From JARRKC01 sp037388505 (GTDB taxonomy: Bacteria; Acidobacteriota; UBA6911; RPQK01; JAPXNP01), in the NCBI GenBank assembly GCA_037388505.1, contig JARRKC010000033.1, forward strand, positions 27,424 to 91,423: a stretch of DNA of 64,000 bases, given 5' to 3'. Position numbers and translations under genes: made by a program. Under the pieces are notes generated by a model that was not told the origin of the DNA, did not search any database, and saw nothing but the letters and a program-made list of their open reading frames with translations. Numbering within the stretch: the first letter of the stretch is position 1; each line of letters begins with the position of its first letter. Below, piece by piece: positions 1 through 8,223 of this stretch.

Positions 1-749
1 TTGACTTGAAGATGAAAGACATACGGCATCTGACACTCGAGGGATGACGAGACGCGGCCGATGGTGCCGTCGTCGAACTTCATGAGAATGCTGACGGTCG
101 GGTCGTATTCGAAATCCATCCTCAGGCGTGGCTTCGCGGTATAGGCAAAGACCTCCTCGACCTTTCGCTCGTCGCCTACCATCCACAGGACGGCATCGAC
201 GGAGTGGCATCCACCCATCAGAAGCGAACCGCCCGCAGTCCGCGTCGCCACCTTCCACGGTCCCTTGATCTCATGCCAGTAGTCCGACTCGCAATAGAAG
301 ACGTCGCCGATTCCTCCATTGCGCACGAATGTCCACAATCGCTGGAGCAGAGGGTAGTAGCGTGCGACGTGTCCGACATGAGTATGGACGGAAGCTCCCC
401 CAGCGGCTCGTAGCAACTTCGAAAGTTGCGAAGACGACAAGCACAAAGGCTTTTCGACCAGAACGTGCTTCCCGGCCTCCAGTGCCGCCAGGCTCATCCG
501 ATAGTGCTGGTTGTTGGAGGCACAGATCGAGATGAGATCGATATCGTCGCGCTGTAATGCGGACTCCCAGTCATCGTAATACGGACAGGCGAAACCGTGC
601 GATTCCATGTAGACTTGGGCCCGATCCTTGTCCTGCGGGTGATGACCGGCTATGGCCCGGATCTCGGTGGCTGGATTCTTCAAATAGGAGACGATATGCT
701 GCCCGGCCACCCAGCCCGGACCGATCAGCAATACGCCAAGCGGGTTCAA
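1..749 (-). CDS. Gfo/Idh/MocA family oxidoreductase, C-terminus cut by window edge
   Basis: NAD(P)-dependent sugar or cyclitol dehydrogenase-like protein; about 249 residues are present and the rest lies beyond base 1. Reading the minus strand from TTG 749 gives a Rossmann start (IGPGWVAGQH, residues 9-18), a DIDLISICASNNQHY segment, and the family signature VEKPLCLS near residues 98-105, where Lys100 is the usual catalytic Lys of the EKP motif. The C-terminal domain contains GGSLLMGGCHSVDAVLWMVG, typical of the substrate-binding half. TTG is chosen because AGGAGGAAAG (bases 754-763, minus strand) sits 7 bases upstream. It is divergent from the ATPase gene to its right. Substrate cannot be assigned. 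Confidence 0.88.
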   Translation of the reverse strand, partial: MNPLGVLLIGPGWVAGQHIVSYLKNPATEIRAIAGHHPQDKDRAQVYMESHGFACPYYDDWESALQRDDIDLISICASNNQHYRMSLAALEAGKHVLVEKPLCLSSSQLSKLLRAAGGASVHTHVGHVARYYPLLQRLWTFVRNGGIGDVFYCESDYWHEIKGPWKVATRTAGGSLLMGGCHSVDAVLWMVGDERKVEEVFAYTAKPRLRMDFEYDPTVSILMKFDDGTIGRVSSSLECQMPYVFHLQV

Positions 750-885
750 ATCACTTTCCTCCTCGGCATGGATTTGTCTTCATATCAAACTGACGCAAAC
801 ATCTCCAGACCAGGGTCTCACCAGACTCGGAGCGCCTCGCGCGAGGCTGGGTCGGGCGGAAATGCTCTGAAGATTTCCATCGATT

Positions 886-894
886 TGGTATGAT
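886..894 (+). promoter_or_regulatory. Extended -10 promoter element (TGG TATGAT)
   Basis: TGG-TATGAT at 886-894 matches an extended -10 element (TGnTATAAT). It lies about 48 bases before the preferred GTG 942 start of the ATPase. No good -35 hexamer is visible, which is usual for extended -10 promoters. The same word occurs before efp and before the MoxR-type locus. Confidence 0.4.
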
Positions 895-941
895 TTGTGC
901 TGATGATAAGGAGGCCGTCTCTTCCTCGCAAGGACTTAGCG

Positions 942-1373
942 GTGGATCAACTGGAAGTTCGCTTCGAACGAACCTTCCCCGCCGATGTGAGGTCGATGGA
1001 GCAGACGGTGCATGAGATCATGGGCGTCATCGGCCAGGCCAAATGTGCAATCGAGCACGAGTGGCAGGTGGAACTCGCTCTGCGTGAAGCGTTGGCCAAC
1101 GCTGTTTTGCACGGGGCAAAAGGAGATTCCGGCAAGCAGGTGGCCGTATCGGTGGCTTGCGCGAACCATTTCGGAGTCCTCATCGTCGTTCGCGACCCCG
1201 GAGAGGGCTTCGATCCAAGGAATGTTCCCAGCCCGATCATAGGCGAGAACATCTATTCCGATCATGGGCGAGGGATTTTTCTCATCAATCAAATCATGGA
1301 CGAAGTCCGCTTCGAGAAAGGCGGAACAGAAATCCATATGTTGAAGCGGCGATCGGACGCGTCGCCTCAATAG
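942..1373 (+). CDS. RsbW-like serine kinase / anti-sigma regulatory ATPase
   Basis: Small GHKL-fold ATPase of the HATPase_c_2 (RsbW/SpoIIAB) type, 143 residues. In this family the protein phosphorylates a STAS antagonist or binds a sigma factor in partner-switching stress control. Visible motifs: N-box ELALREALANAVLHG (about 44-58), G1 VRDPGEGFDP, and G2 DHGRGIFLIN. The frame is open back to GTG 897, but that lies almost on the predicted -10 element; GTG 942 has AAGGA 7 bases upstream and gives the usual family N-terminus (VRFERTFPADV). No STAS or PP2C partner is nearby, so its circuit is unknown. Confidence 0.85.
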   Translation: MDQLEVRFERTFPADVRSMEQTVHEIMGVIGQAKCAIEHEWQVELALREALANAVLHGAKGDSGKQVAVSVACANHFGVLIVVRDPGEGFDPRNVPSPIIGENIYSDHGRGIFLINQIMDEVRFEKGGTEIHMLKRRSDASPQ

Positions 1374-1454
1374 GACACATAGTCTCGGACCGCTCCTGAG
1401 TTTTCATCTTGTCTCAAGGACCTCTCTGGAGAATATGCAGCTTGGACTTTTCCC

Positions 1455-1949
1455 ATGCTCAATGACAGTCGCGGTATTCGTGTCCTCTTCATCTGCAGCG
1501 GAAACATCTGCCGATCTCCCATGGCCCTGGTTCTGGGGGCCGAAGTCCTGGCCGAAAGAGGAATCCCAATCGATTGGCTGGATTCCGCCGGTACGCTGGG
1601 GATCGAAGGACAGCCGGCTGCCAGCCCGGCTGTCGAAGCGGTTGGCAAGCTCGGCCTCGACTTGAACCAGCATTTGTCCAAAGGAATCTCCGATGCTCTC
1701 GCGAAGCAGGCCGACTTCATCGTGGCCATGGCGCCGGAGCACGTGCGGGAGGTCCGACTGCGGTACCCGGATGCCCTGCCCAAGGCGGTCAAGCTTTGGG
1801 AGTACACCAGTCGCCGCGGTCGACTCGATCGGATTGCCGATCCTATCGGGCAGCCGCTCGGAGACTATCTGTCGTGCCGGGACGATCTCATCGAATGCCT
1901 GAGCAACTGGGCGGACACGCTCAGCGATCGGGCAGCGAAAGCTCGATAG
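1455..1949 (+). CDS. Low-molecular-weight protein-tyrosine-phosphatase family protein
   Basis: 164-residue cytoplasmic phosphatase of the LMW-PTP/ArsC fold. The P-loop CSGNICRS begins at Cys14 and fits CX5R-S with Arg20; the general-acid region reads ADPIGQPLGDY, with the Asp-Pro of the family. Substrates could be phosphotyrosine proteins, low-molecular-weight phosphoesters, or arsenate (LMW-PTP-type ArsC). It is convergent with an ArsR-family regulator 16 bases away, which is suggestive of arsenic but not enough to call arsenate reductase. The start is the first in-frame ATG; no strong Shine-Dalgarno is visible. Confidence 0.87.
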   Translation: MLNDSRGIRVLFICSGNICRSPMALVLGAEVLAERGIPIDWLDSAGTLGIEGQPAASPAVEAVGKLGLDLNQHLSKGISDALAKQADFIVAMAPEHVREVRLRYPDALPKAVKLWEYTSRRGRLDRIADPIGQPLGDYLSCRDDLIECLSNWADTLSDRAAKAR

Positions 1950-1965
1950 CCACCCTGCTCCGAGC

Positions 1966-2325
1966 TCAAGACTTGAAGACGCTTGCCTGGTCTTCGTGAA
2001 ATCGCGCCACGCTGCCGCAAACCAGATCACAAAGGTCGAAGACCGACCCGTCCACAATGGAATAGAAGACGCTCAAACCCGCTTTGCGCCGTTTCACGAT
2101 CCCAGCACGCTTCAGCGTTGCCAGCTGTCTGGAAACGTTCCCCTGGTGAGCGCCGGTGGCGGCGACCAGCGACGAAACATTTCGCTCTCCCGACATCAAA
2201 GCCAGAATCAGCCTCAGTCGAAGCGGATCGCTCAGGGCTTTGAAACGCTGTGCCATGAGGTCGAGCGCCTCTTCACTGAAACGTCGATCCGGCGGGCTCT
2301 CGCCCTCACCCTTTCCCGTTCGCAT
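1966..2325 (-). CDS. ArsR-family winged-helix transcriptional regulator
   Basis: 119 residues. The HTH is well formed: RFKALSDPLRLRLILALM, then NVSSLVAATGAHQGNVSRQLATLKRAGIVKRRK and the wing ending in VFYSIVDG. Members are dimeric repressors responding to metals, metalloids or other signals. The ELCVC metal site of classical ArsR/SmtB is absent, but two Cys sit near the C-terminus (DLCDLVCGS) and could be a different sensing site. It starts 6 bases after the aldo/keto reductase stop on the same strand, so the two are probably co-transcribed. Confidence 0.9.
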   Translation of the reverse strand: MRTGKGEGESPPDRRFSEEALDLMAQRFKALSDPLRLRLILALMSGERNVSSLVAATGAHQGNVSRQLATLKRAGIVKRRKAGLSVFYSIVDGSVFDLCDLVCGSVARFHEDQASVFKS

Positions 2326-2331
2326 AACTCG

Positions 2332-3342
2332 TCAAGATTCTACCGCGGGTTGCGTCTGCAGAATTTGTTCAATCTGCAGCAGTTCGGTCTCATTGAACTC
2401 GAGATGGTCCATGATACTCAGATTCTGCCGCAGCTGTTCGACACGGCTGACTCCCACGACGACCGAGGTCACGCGCTCGGTTCTGAGGAGCCAACTCAGC
2501 GCCATCTGGGCCAGCGACTGAGCCCGGTCGGCCGCAATCTGGGCGAGCCGTCTCGATCTGTGGACGACTTCCGGCGAAACCTGCTCCAAGCCCAGGAATC
2601 CATGAGGCTTGGCGGCACGTGAATCCTGTGGAATGCGATCGAAGTACCGATCGGTGAGAAGTCCCTGGGCCAGCGGAGAGAAGGCAATGCAGCCGATTCC
2701 GCGTTCGACCAACACGTCGAGCAGAGACTTCTCCACCCATCGGTCCAGCATCGAGTAGCGCGCCTGATGAATCAGGCATCGAGTGCCGAGGTCCTGCAGA
2801 ATGTCCGCAGCTCGAACCGTCTGCTCGACGGGATAGTTGGAGATTCCCGCATAGAGCGCCTTACCCTGTTGCACCGCCAGATGAAGGGCCCCCATCGTTT
2901 CTTCGAGCGCCGTCTCAGGATCCGGGCGATGGGAATAGAAGATGTCCACGTAGTCCAGACCCATCCTTTTCAGACTCTGGTCGAGACTGGCCGTCAGATA
3001 CTTCCGGGAACCCCAGTCCCCGTAGGGACCGGGCCACATGGTGTAGCCTGCCTTCGTAGAAATGATCAGCTCATCCCGGTAGGAATGCAGGTCCTTCCGT
3101 AGAATCCGACCCAAGGTCTCCTCGGCTGAACCCGGAGGGGGCCCATAGTTGTTGGCCAGATCGAAATGAGTGATCCCCTGGTCGAAGGCGTCCAGAACGA
3201 TTTCCCTTCCGGTTTCGTAGACATCGACTCCCCCGAAGTTGTGCCACAGGCCGAGGGAAACAATCGGAAGTCTGAGACCGCTCCGCCCACACCGCCGATA
3301 GGGCATGCAATCGTACCTGTTGTCGCTTGCTAAATAGCTCAT
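2332..3342 (-). CDS. Aldo/keto reductase, YghZ / glyceraldehyde-3-phosphate reductase type
   Basis: 336-residue NADPH-dependent (beta/alpha)8 reductase. Starting from ATG 3342 the catalytic residues are Asp61 and Tyr66 (FDLANNYGPPPGSAEE), Lys97 (STKAGYTMWPGPYGDWGS) and His138 (YSHRPDP). The PPPGSAEE and TMWPGPYGDWGSRKYL segments are characteristic of the YghZ (AKR14) group, which reduces L-glyceraldehyde 3-phosphate and methylglyoxal. The frame is open to 3429, but GGAGGGAG directly before ATG 3342 and the homology boundary favour the shorter start. First gene of a two-gene unit with the ArsR regulator. Confidence 0.92.
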   Translation of the reverse strand: MSYLASDNRYDCMPYRRCGRSGLRLPIVSLGLWHNFGGVDVYETGREIVLDAFDQGITHFDLANNYGPPPGSAEETLGRILRKDLHSYRDELIISTKAGYTMWPGPYGDWGSRKYLTASLDQSLKRMGLDYVDIFYSHRPDPETALEETMGALHLAVQQGKALYAGISNYPVEQTVRAADILQDLGTRCLIHQARYSMLDRWVEKSLLDVLVERGIGCIAFSPLAQGLLTDRYFDRIPQDSRAAKPHGFLGLEQVSPEVVHRSRRLAQIAADRAQSLAQMALSWLLRTERVTSVVVGVSRVEQLRQNLSIMDHLEFNETELLQIEQILQTQPAVES

Positions 3343-3478
3343 CTTCTCCCTCCAGTCGCAGGATGGACGTCGCCCCTCTTCAGCAAGGATAGACCGATCG
3401 GCCGGTCGAAAGCATGCAGCGGCCGGCATCGGTGTCGCTCAAAGTTGTCTGTCAAAAGACCCATTCTGTCTGACCTTG

Positions 3479-3487
3479 TGCTATAGT
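3479..3487 (+). promoter_or_regulatory. Probable extended -10 promoter of the hyp operon
   Basis: TGC-TATAGT at 3479-3487 fits an extended -10 element 22 bases before the hypA GTG. A short inverted repeat (GTCT, 6-base gap, AGAC) lies near 3446-3460. Sequence-only prediction. Confidence 0.35.
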
Positions 3488-3508
3488 GGACTCTTCCTGG
3501 GCAATCGC

Positions 3509-3922
3509 GTGCACGAGACCAGCATCGCCTTCAGCATTCTTGAAACAGCACAGCGACTCGCCGGCACGGGGCGTCTCGAATCCATCCGGGTCGCCGTTGG
3601 CGAACTTTCCTCCGTCGAACCGGAATTGCTGTGTTTCGCGTGGGAGGCCGTGGTCGCCGGCAGTGCGCATGAGTCGTCAGAGCTCCAGGTGGATTGGCGT
3701 CCGGCGCGGCAATTCTGCCCGAAATGCAATGCGCAAAAGGATCGGGAACCCGGGTCATGGTTGGTTCATTGTCCGGACTGCGGACAGTCACTGCATATCC
3801 AGGGTGGATACGAGTTGGAGATTCTCGAAATCTCGTATACTGACACTGAGCCGAGTAATGACGCAGTCCAAGACGATCGAAATCCGCGAAAACATTCTGG
3901 CGGCCAATGCCAAAGCGGCTGA
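3509..3922 (+). CDS. hypA: Hydrogenase maturation nickel metallochaperone HypA
   Basis: Delivers nickel to the [NiFe]-hydrogenase large subunit together with HypB. GTG 3509 places His at position 2 (V/M-H-E), the N-terminal Ni ligand that must directly follow the initiator; the frame is open further upstream but that would bury the motif. A structural zinc site is formed by CPKC (Cys70, Cys73) and CPDC (Cys88, Cys91). At 137 residues it is about 20 longer than typical HypA because the reading frame runs 65 bases into hypB. First gene of hypABFCDE. Confidence 0.93.
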   Translation: MHETSIAFSILETAQRLAGTGRLESIRVAVGELSSVEPELLCFAWEAVVAGSAHESSELQVDWRPARQFCPKCNAQKDREPGSWLVHCPDCGQSLHIQGGYELEILEISYTDTEPSNDAVQDDRNPRKHSGGQCQSG

Positions 3923-4526
3923 GGAACTTCGTGATTCCTTCAGTCGCTTGCGTACCGTAGCCGTCAACCTCATCTCTTCACCAGGTTCGGGCAAAACGAC
4001 GCTGCTGGAAGCCACTCTTGACCGGGTCTCTGACCTGCGCGCGGCCGTTCTGGAGGGGGACATCGCCACCGAACGTGACTCCGAGCGGATTCGAAAGCTC
4101 GGTATTCCGGCTCGGCAGATTCTGACGGGCGGGGCTTGCCACCTTGATGCACGCCAGGTCCGGAGAGAGCTTTCGGAGGCTGCTTTTCCCGAGCTCGATC
4201 TCCTCTTCATCGAAAACGTCGGGAACCTGATCTGCCCGACTACCTACGATCTCGGAGAAGACTTCAAGGTGGTTCTGCTTTCGGTCACCGAGGGAGACGA
4301 CAAACCGTTCAAGTATCCCGCCATCTTCTCTCGAGCGGCTCTGACGGTCATATCCAAAATGGATCTGCTCCCCTACGTCGATTTTGATCTGGCGGCGGTC
4401 GAGACGCAGGTTCGCACCTTGAATCCTTCCTCCCGCATCATCAGGACGTCTGCCCGGACCGGGGATGGAATCGAGGACTGGTGCGCATATCTGCGAGCTG
4501 CATCGCTTACCAAACGAAGCTTGTGA
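3858..4526 (+). CDS. hypB: Hydrogenase nickel incorporation GTPase HypB
   Basis: 222-residue SIMIBI-class GTPase that drives nickel transfer from HypA. Visible: P-loop SSPGSGKTT (about 40-48), GDIATERD switch region, and the G-domain metal site GGACHLDA (Cys93, His94) plus Cys125 in ENVGNLICP; SKMDLLPY is the G4-like base-recognition segment. It lacks both the N-terminal CxxCGC high-affinity Ni site and a His-rich storage stretch, so it is the minimal HypB type. ATG 3858 lies inside hypA (65-base overlap), implying translational coupling. Confidence 0.94.
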   Translation: MTQSKTIEIRENILAANAKAAEELRDSFSRLRTVAVNLISSPGSGKTTLLEATLDRVSDLRAAVLEGDIATERDSERIRKLGIPARQILTGGACHLDARQVRRELSEAAFPELDLLFIENVGNLICPTTYDLGEDFKVVLLSVTEGDDKPFKYPAIFSRAALTVISKMDLLPYVDFDLAAVETQVRTLNPSSRIIRTSARTGDGIEDWCAYLRAASLTKRSL

Positions 4527-6850
4527 AACCGCTCATCCGACTGAGCCTGGACATCCGAGGTGCGGTCCAGGGCGTGGGTTTTCGCCCTTTCGTCTACCGC
4601 CTGGCGTCCACACTCCAGCTTGCCGGCTGGGTTCGAAACACCTCGGAGGGAGTGTTCATCGAAGTTGAAGGCACGCCGGATCGTCTGGAGCACTTTCGTG
4701 AAAGCCTGTACGCGGAACAGCCTCCTCGAGCCTACATCCAGAGCCTCGAAGTCAAGGCACTCGATCCGGCCGGATACACGGACTTTCGCATTCTCCCCAG
4801 TTTGCCGGGGCAGAAGACCGCACTGATCCTGCCCGACATCGCCACCTGTCCCCAGTGCCTCGACGAGATCCGGGACGCTCGCAACCGCCGCTACCGCTAT
4901 CCGTTCACAAACTGTACGCATTGCGGACCTCGCTACAGCATTATCGAGGCGCTTCCCTACGATCGCATCAACACCACCATGCGACGGTTCGAAATGTGTC
5001 CACGCTGCCGGGAGGAGTACGAGAATCCACTCGATCGTCGTTTTCACGCACAACCCAACGCCTGCCCCGAGTGTGGGCCCCAGCTGGAGTTCGTCGATGC
5101 TTCGGGCCGCCGTCCCGCGGAGCGCGACGACGCCCTGGAAGCCGCGGTCACGGCCATTCAGGAAGGTCAGATCGTGGCACTGAAGGGATTGGGCGGATTT
5201 CAGCTCCTCGTGGATGCTCGAAACAATGACGCCGTCCAGCGGCTTCGGACGAGGAAGCGACGCGAAGAAAAGCCCTTGGCATTGATGGCGCCAAGCCTGG
5301 AACTCGTCGAACGGATCTGTCATGTGAGCGCGCCCGAGCGCCGTCTCCTGACGAGCCCGGCGGCACCCATCGTGCTGCTCGAGCGAAATCCCTCCTCGAC
5401 CGGAAGCGGAGTTGCGACCAGCGTTGCGCCGGGAAACCCGACTCTCGGTGTGATGCTGCCCTACACACCCCTACATCACCTGCTCATGGACGAATTGAGA
5501 TTCCCGGTCGTCGCGACAAGCGGCAATGTCTCCGATGAACCGATCTGCACGGACAACGACGAGTCGCTCAGGAGACTGAACGGTATCGCCGATGCCTTTC
5601 TTCTGCACGATCGCCCTATCGCACGCCACGTCGACGATTCGGTGACTCGAGTTCTGGCAGAACGTGAGATGCTCCTCCGTCGGGCGCGCGGCTATGCTCC
5701 GCTACCCGTACGAATCGGCCGGTCCCTCCCACCCGTTTTGGCGGTCGGCGGGCACCTCAAGAACACGATCGCGGTTACCGTGGAGCGCAATGTGTTCCTC
5801 AGTCAGCACATCGGTGATCTCGAGACCGCCGCGGCTCGAAGTGCCTTTGAGCATGTGACTGCCGACCTTCAGACGATGTACGACGTCTCACCGACCGTAG
5901 TCGTGTGCGATCTTCATCCCGGCTACGTCTCGACCCAATACGCACGCCGGATCGCACCGTCGGCCCGGTCGGTTCAACACCACTATGCGCACGTCCTGTC
6001 CTGCATCGCGGAGAATGAGATCGAGCCGAAAGGTCTGGGCATCTCCTGGGACGGCACAGGTTACGGGCTGGACGGCACAATCTGGGGCGGCGAGTTTCTG
6101 CGGATCGACGGAGAGGACTTCTCCCGTTTTGCACACTTTCGGACCTTTCCTCTCCCGGGCTCCGAGAAGGCGGTTCGCGAACCCCGTCGAAGCGCACTCG
6201 GACTGTTGTACGAACTCTGGGGAGACGGACTCTGGAGCCGGGGACAGGAATTCCTAAAGACCCGTTTCGTCGCCTCGGAAGTCCGGGTGCTCCGACGAAT
6301 GCTGGAGCGAGGATTCCAGTGTCCCCGTACCTCCAGCGTCGGTCGTCTGTTCGATGCCGTGGCCTCCCTGCTCGGGCTCCGCCAGCTCTGCAGTTTCGAG
6401 GGCCAGGCCGCGATGGAAGTGGAGTTCCAGATGCCCTCTTCCGATTCGGATCATTCTTCGGGGAATCCGCAACCGGGCTCCTTCTATCCCTTCTCCTACT
6501 CTCCGCCGACCGGAAAGCAACCGGAGCCCCGCAACTCGTGGCTCGTGGATTGGGGACCGGCGATCGAGGATTTGCTCCGAGATATCACCGAGGGACTCCC
6601 CGTCGCGCAAATTGTGTCAAAATTCCATCGTGCTCTCTGCGAGGCCATGGTCCGGATGGCCGAAGAGTCGGGAGAAAGAAGGGTCATGCTCAGCGGAGGG
6701 TGTTTTCAAAACCGTCATTTGACCGAAGAAGGAGTCAGACGACTCCGCCAGGAGGGCTTTCAGGTCTACTGGCACCAGCGCGTTCCCCCGAATGACGGGG
6801 GTCTCGCACTTGGACAGGCGCTGGCCGGGGCCTTCCGAAAGGATCGATAG
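4523..6850 (+). CDS. hypF: Carbamoyltransferase HypF
   Basis: 775-residue enzyme making the cyano ligand precursor of the NiFe(CN)2CO site: it transfers carbamoyl from carbamoyl phosphate, via carbamoyl-adenylate, to the HypE C-terminal Cys. Domains in order: acylphosphatase (RGAVQGVGFRPFVYRLA, about 10-95); paired zinc fingers (CPQC...CTHC and CPRC...CPEC, about 105-195); YrdC-like (KGLGGFQLLVDA, about 205-390); Kae1-like domain with HHYAHVLSCIAENE and the GISWDGTGYGLDG segment. GTG 4523 overlaps the hypB stop as GTGA, the basis for choosing it over GTG/ATG codons upstream. Length and motifs are normal. Confidence 0.95.
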   Translation: MKPLIRLSLDIRGAVQGVGFRPFVYRLASTLQLAGWVRNTSEGVFIEVEGTPDRLEHFRESLYAEQPPRAYIQSLEVKALDPAGYTDFRILPSLPGQKTALILPDIATCPQCLDEIRDARNRRYRYPFTNCTHCGPRYSIIEALPYDRINTTMRRFEMCPRCREEYENPLDRRFHAQPNACPECGPQLEFVDASGRRPAERDDALEAAVTAIQEGQIVALKGLGGFQLLVDARNNDAVQRLRTRKRREEKPLALMAPSLELVERICHVSAPERRLLTSPAAPIVLLERNPSSTGSGVATSVAPGNPTLGVMLPYTPLHHLLMDELRFPVVATSGNVSDEPICTDNDESLRRLNGIADAFLLHDRPIARHVDDSVTRVLAEREMLLRRARGYAPLPVRIGRSLPPVLAVGGHLKNTIAVTVERNVFLSQHIGDLETAAARSAFEHVTADLQTMYDVSPTVVVCDLHPGYVSTQYARRIAPSARSVQHHYAHVLSCIAENEIEPKGLGISWDGTGYGLDGTIWGGEFLRIDGEDFSRFAHFRTFPLPGSEKAVREPRRSALGLLYELWGDGLWSRGQEFLKTRFVASEVRVLRRMLERGFQCPRTSSVGRLFDAVASLLGLRQLCSFEGQAAMEVEFQMPSSDSDHSSGNPQPGSFYPFSYSPPTGKQPEPRNSWLVDWGPAIEDLLRDITEGLPVAQIVSKFHRALCEAMVRMAEESGERRVMLSGGCFQNRHLTEEGVRRLRQEGFQVYWHQRVPPNDGGLALGQALAGAFRKDR

Positions 6851-6854
6851 TGCC

Positions 6855-7124
6855 ATGTGTCTCGCCGTACCCGGCCGAATCGTGAAGATCCAAGGGGATG
6901 AACCCTTCCGTCGAAACGGACGCGTCGACTTCGGAGGAGTCCTGCGCGAAGTCAACCTGGCCTGCGTCCCAGAGGCTCGTGAGGGCGACTACGTTCTGGT
7001 CCACGTCGGCCTCGCCCTCAGCGTCCTGGACGAGGAAGAAGCGCGTGAAGTCTTCGAAGCACTGCGTCGGATCGAGGCGGCGGAGGAGACTGAATCGCCG
7101 GAGACTCAGGGTGAAGTTCGTTGA
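6855..7124 (+). CDS. hypC: HypC/HybG/HupF family hydrogenase assembly chaperone
   Basis: 89 residues. The N-terminus MCLAVPGRIV carries the essential Cys2 that contacts the iron site and HypD; GDYVLVHVGLALSVLDEEEA is the conserved second half. HypC escorts the Fe(CN)2CO unit from the HypCD complex to the hydrogenase large subunit. The start lies 4 bases after the hypF stop. The acidic C-terminal tail (residues 70-89) is slightly longer than usual. Confidence 0.95.
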   Translation: MCLAVPGRIVKIQGDEPFRRNGRVDFGGVLREVNLACVPEAREGDYVLVHVGLALSVLDEEEAREVFEALRRIEAAEETESPETQGEVR

Positions 7125-8223
7125 CGAATATCGCGAGGCCGGCCCCTCACGCGAGTATGCCCGGCGAATCGCGCAAATCTGCACGCGGCCCTGGACGATC
7201 ATGGAGGTCTGCGGGGGACAGACTCATTCGATCATCCGTTTTGGAATCGATCAGCTTCTGCCGTCGTCCGTCACGCTCCTTCACGGCCCCGGCTGCCCCG
7301 TCTGCGTGACACCACTCGAGCTGGTCGAAAAGGCGATCGAGATTGCGTCACGGCCCGAGGTCGTCTTCTGCTCCTTCGGGGACATGCTGCGCGTGCCGGG
7401 TCGCCGTCGCGATCTGTTGGCCGTCAAGGCGCAGGGGGGCGACGTGAGGATGGTCTACTCGCCGCTGGACGCCCTCAAGATCGCACGCGCCAACCCAACG
7501 CGTGAGGTGGTTTTCTTCGCGGTCGGTTTCGAGACGACGGCGCCGGCCAATGCCCTGGCGGTCTATCAGGCGGCGCAAGAGGGCATCCGGAACTTCAGCA
7601 TTCTGGTCTCGCACGTGCGCGTGCCTCCGGCCCTGGAGGCCATCCTGTCCGAACCCGAGAACAGAGTTCAGGGTTTTCTCGCGGCCGGCCACGTCTGCAC
7701 CGTCATGGGCTACCGGGAGTACGAACCGATTGCAGCCAGATGGAAGGTTCCCATCGTCGTCACGGGCTTCGAGCCCATGGATATCCTGCAGGGTCTGTAT
7801 CTCTGCATTTCCGATTTGGAGGGGGGGCGCCACACTGTGCAGAACCAGTACAGCCGGGCCGTACGCGAGGAGGGCAACCGGGTCGCTCAGGAACTGATCG
7901 GTGATGTGTTCCAAATCGTGCCCCGCAAATGGAGAGGCATAGGAGAAATCGCGCAGAGCGGCCTCGGCCTGCGAGAAGAGTACTCCCTCTTCGACGCCGA
8001 ACTTCGCTTCGGAGTCACAGATCGCACGGTTGAGGAGCCGGCGGAGTGCCGCAGTGGTCTCGTTCTCCGCGGTGTGATCCGACCTCCCGACTGCGCTTCA
8101 TTTGGGACAGACTGCACCCCCGAGCATCCTTTGGGTGCCACAATGGTTTCCTCCGAGGGCGCCTGCGCCGCCTATTACCGTTACCGTGCCGGGGCATCCG
8201 AACATGAAGGAAGCAAAGCCTAG
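7111..8223 (+). CDS. hypD: Hydrogenase formation protein HypD
   Basis: 370-residue [4Fe-4S] scaffold protein that, with HypC, assembles the Fe(CN)2CO cofactor. Conserved Cys motifs are present: MEVCGGQTH near the N-terminus, HGPGCPVCVTP, the VFFAVGFETTAPANALAV core, GFLAAGHVCTVMG, and C-terminal Cys residues for the cluster (EECRS-like, PPDCASFG, ACAAYYRY). GTG 7111 gives the usual start KFVDEYRE and overlaps hypC by 14 bases; the open frame before it has no HypD similarity. Confidence 0.95.
   Translation: MKFVDEYREAGPSREYARRIAQICTRPWTIMEVCGGQTHSIIRFGIDQLLPSSVTLLHGPGCPVCVTPLELVEKAIEIASRPEVVFCSFGDMLRVPGRRRDLLAVKAQGGDVRMVYSPLDALKIARANPTREVVFFAVGFETTAPANALAVYQAAQEGIRNFSILVSHVRVPPALEAILSEPENRVQGFLAAGHVCTVMGYREYEPIAARWKVPIVVTGFEPMDILQGLYLCISDLEGGRHTVQNQYSRAVREEGNRVAQELIGDVFQIVPRKWRGIGEIAQSGLGLREEYSLFDAELRFGVTDRTVEEPAECRSGLVLRGVIRPPDCASFGTDCTPEHPLGATMVSSEGACAAYYRYRAGASEHEGSKA

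Noticed and set aside
1455..2325. An arsenic-resistance operon (ArsC plus ArsR)
   Set aside because: The two genes are convergent, the ArsR protein lacks the classical metal-binding motif, and no efflux gene is present.
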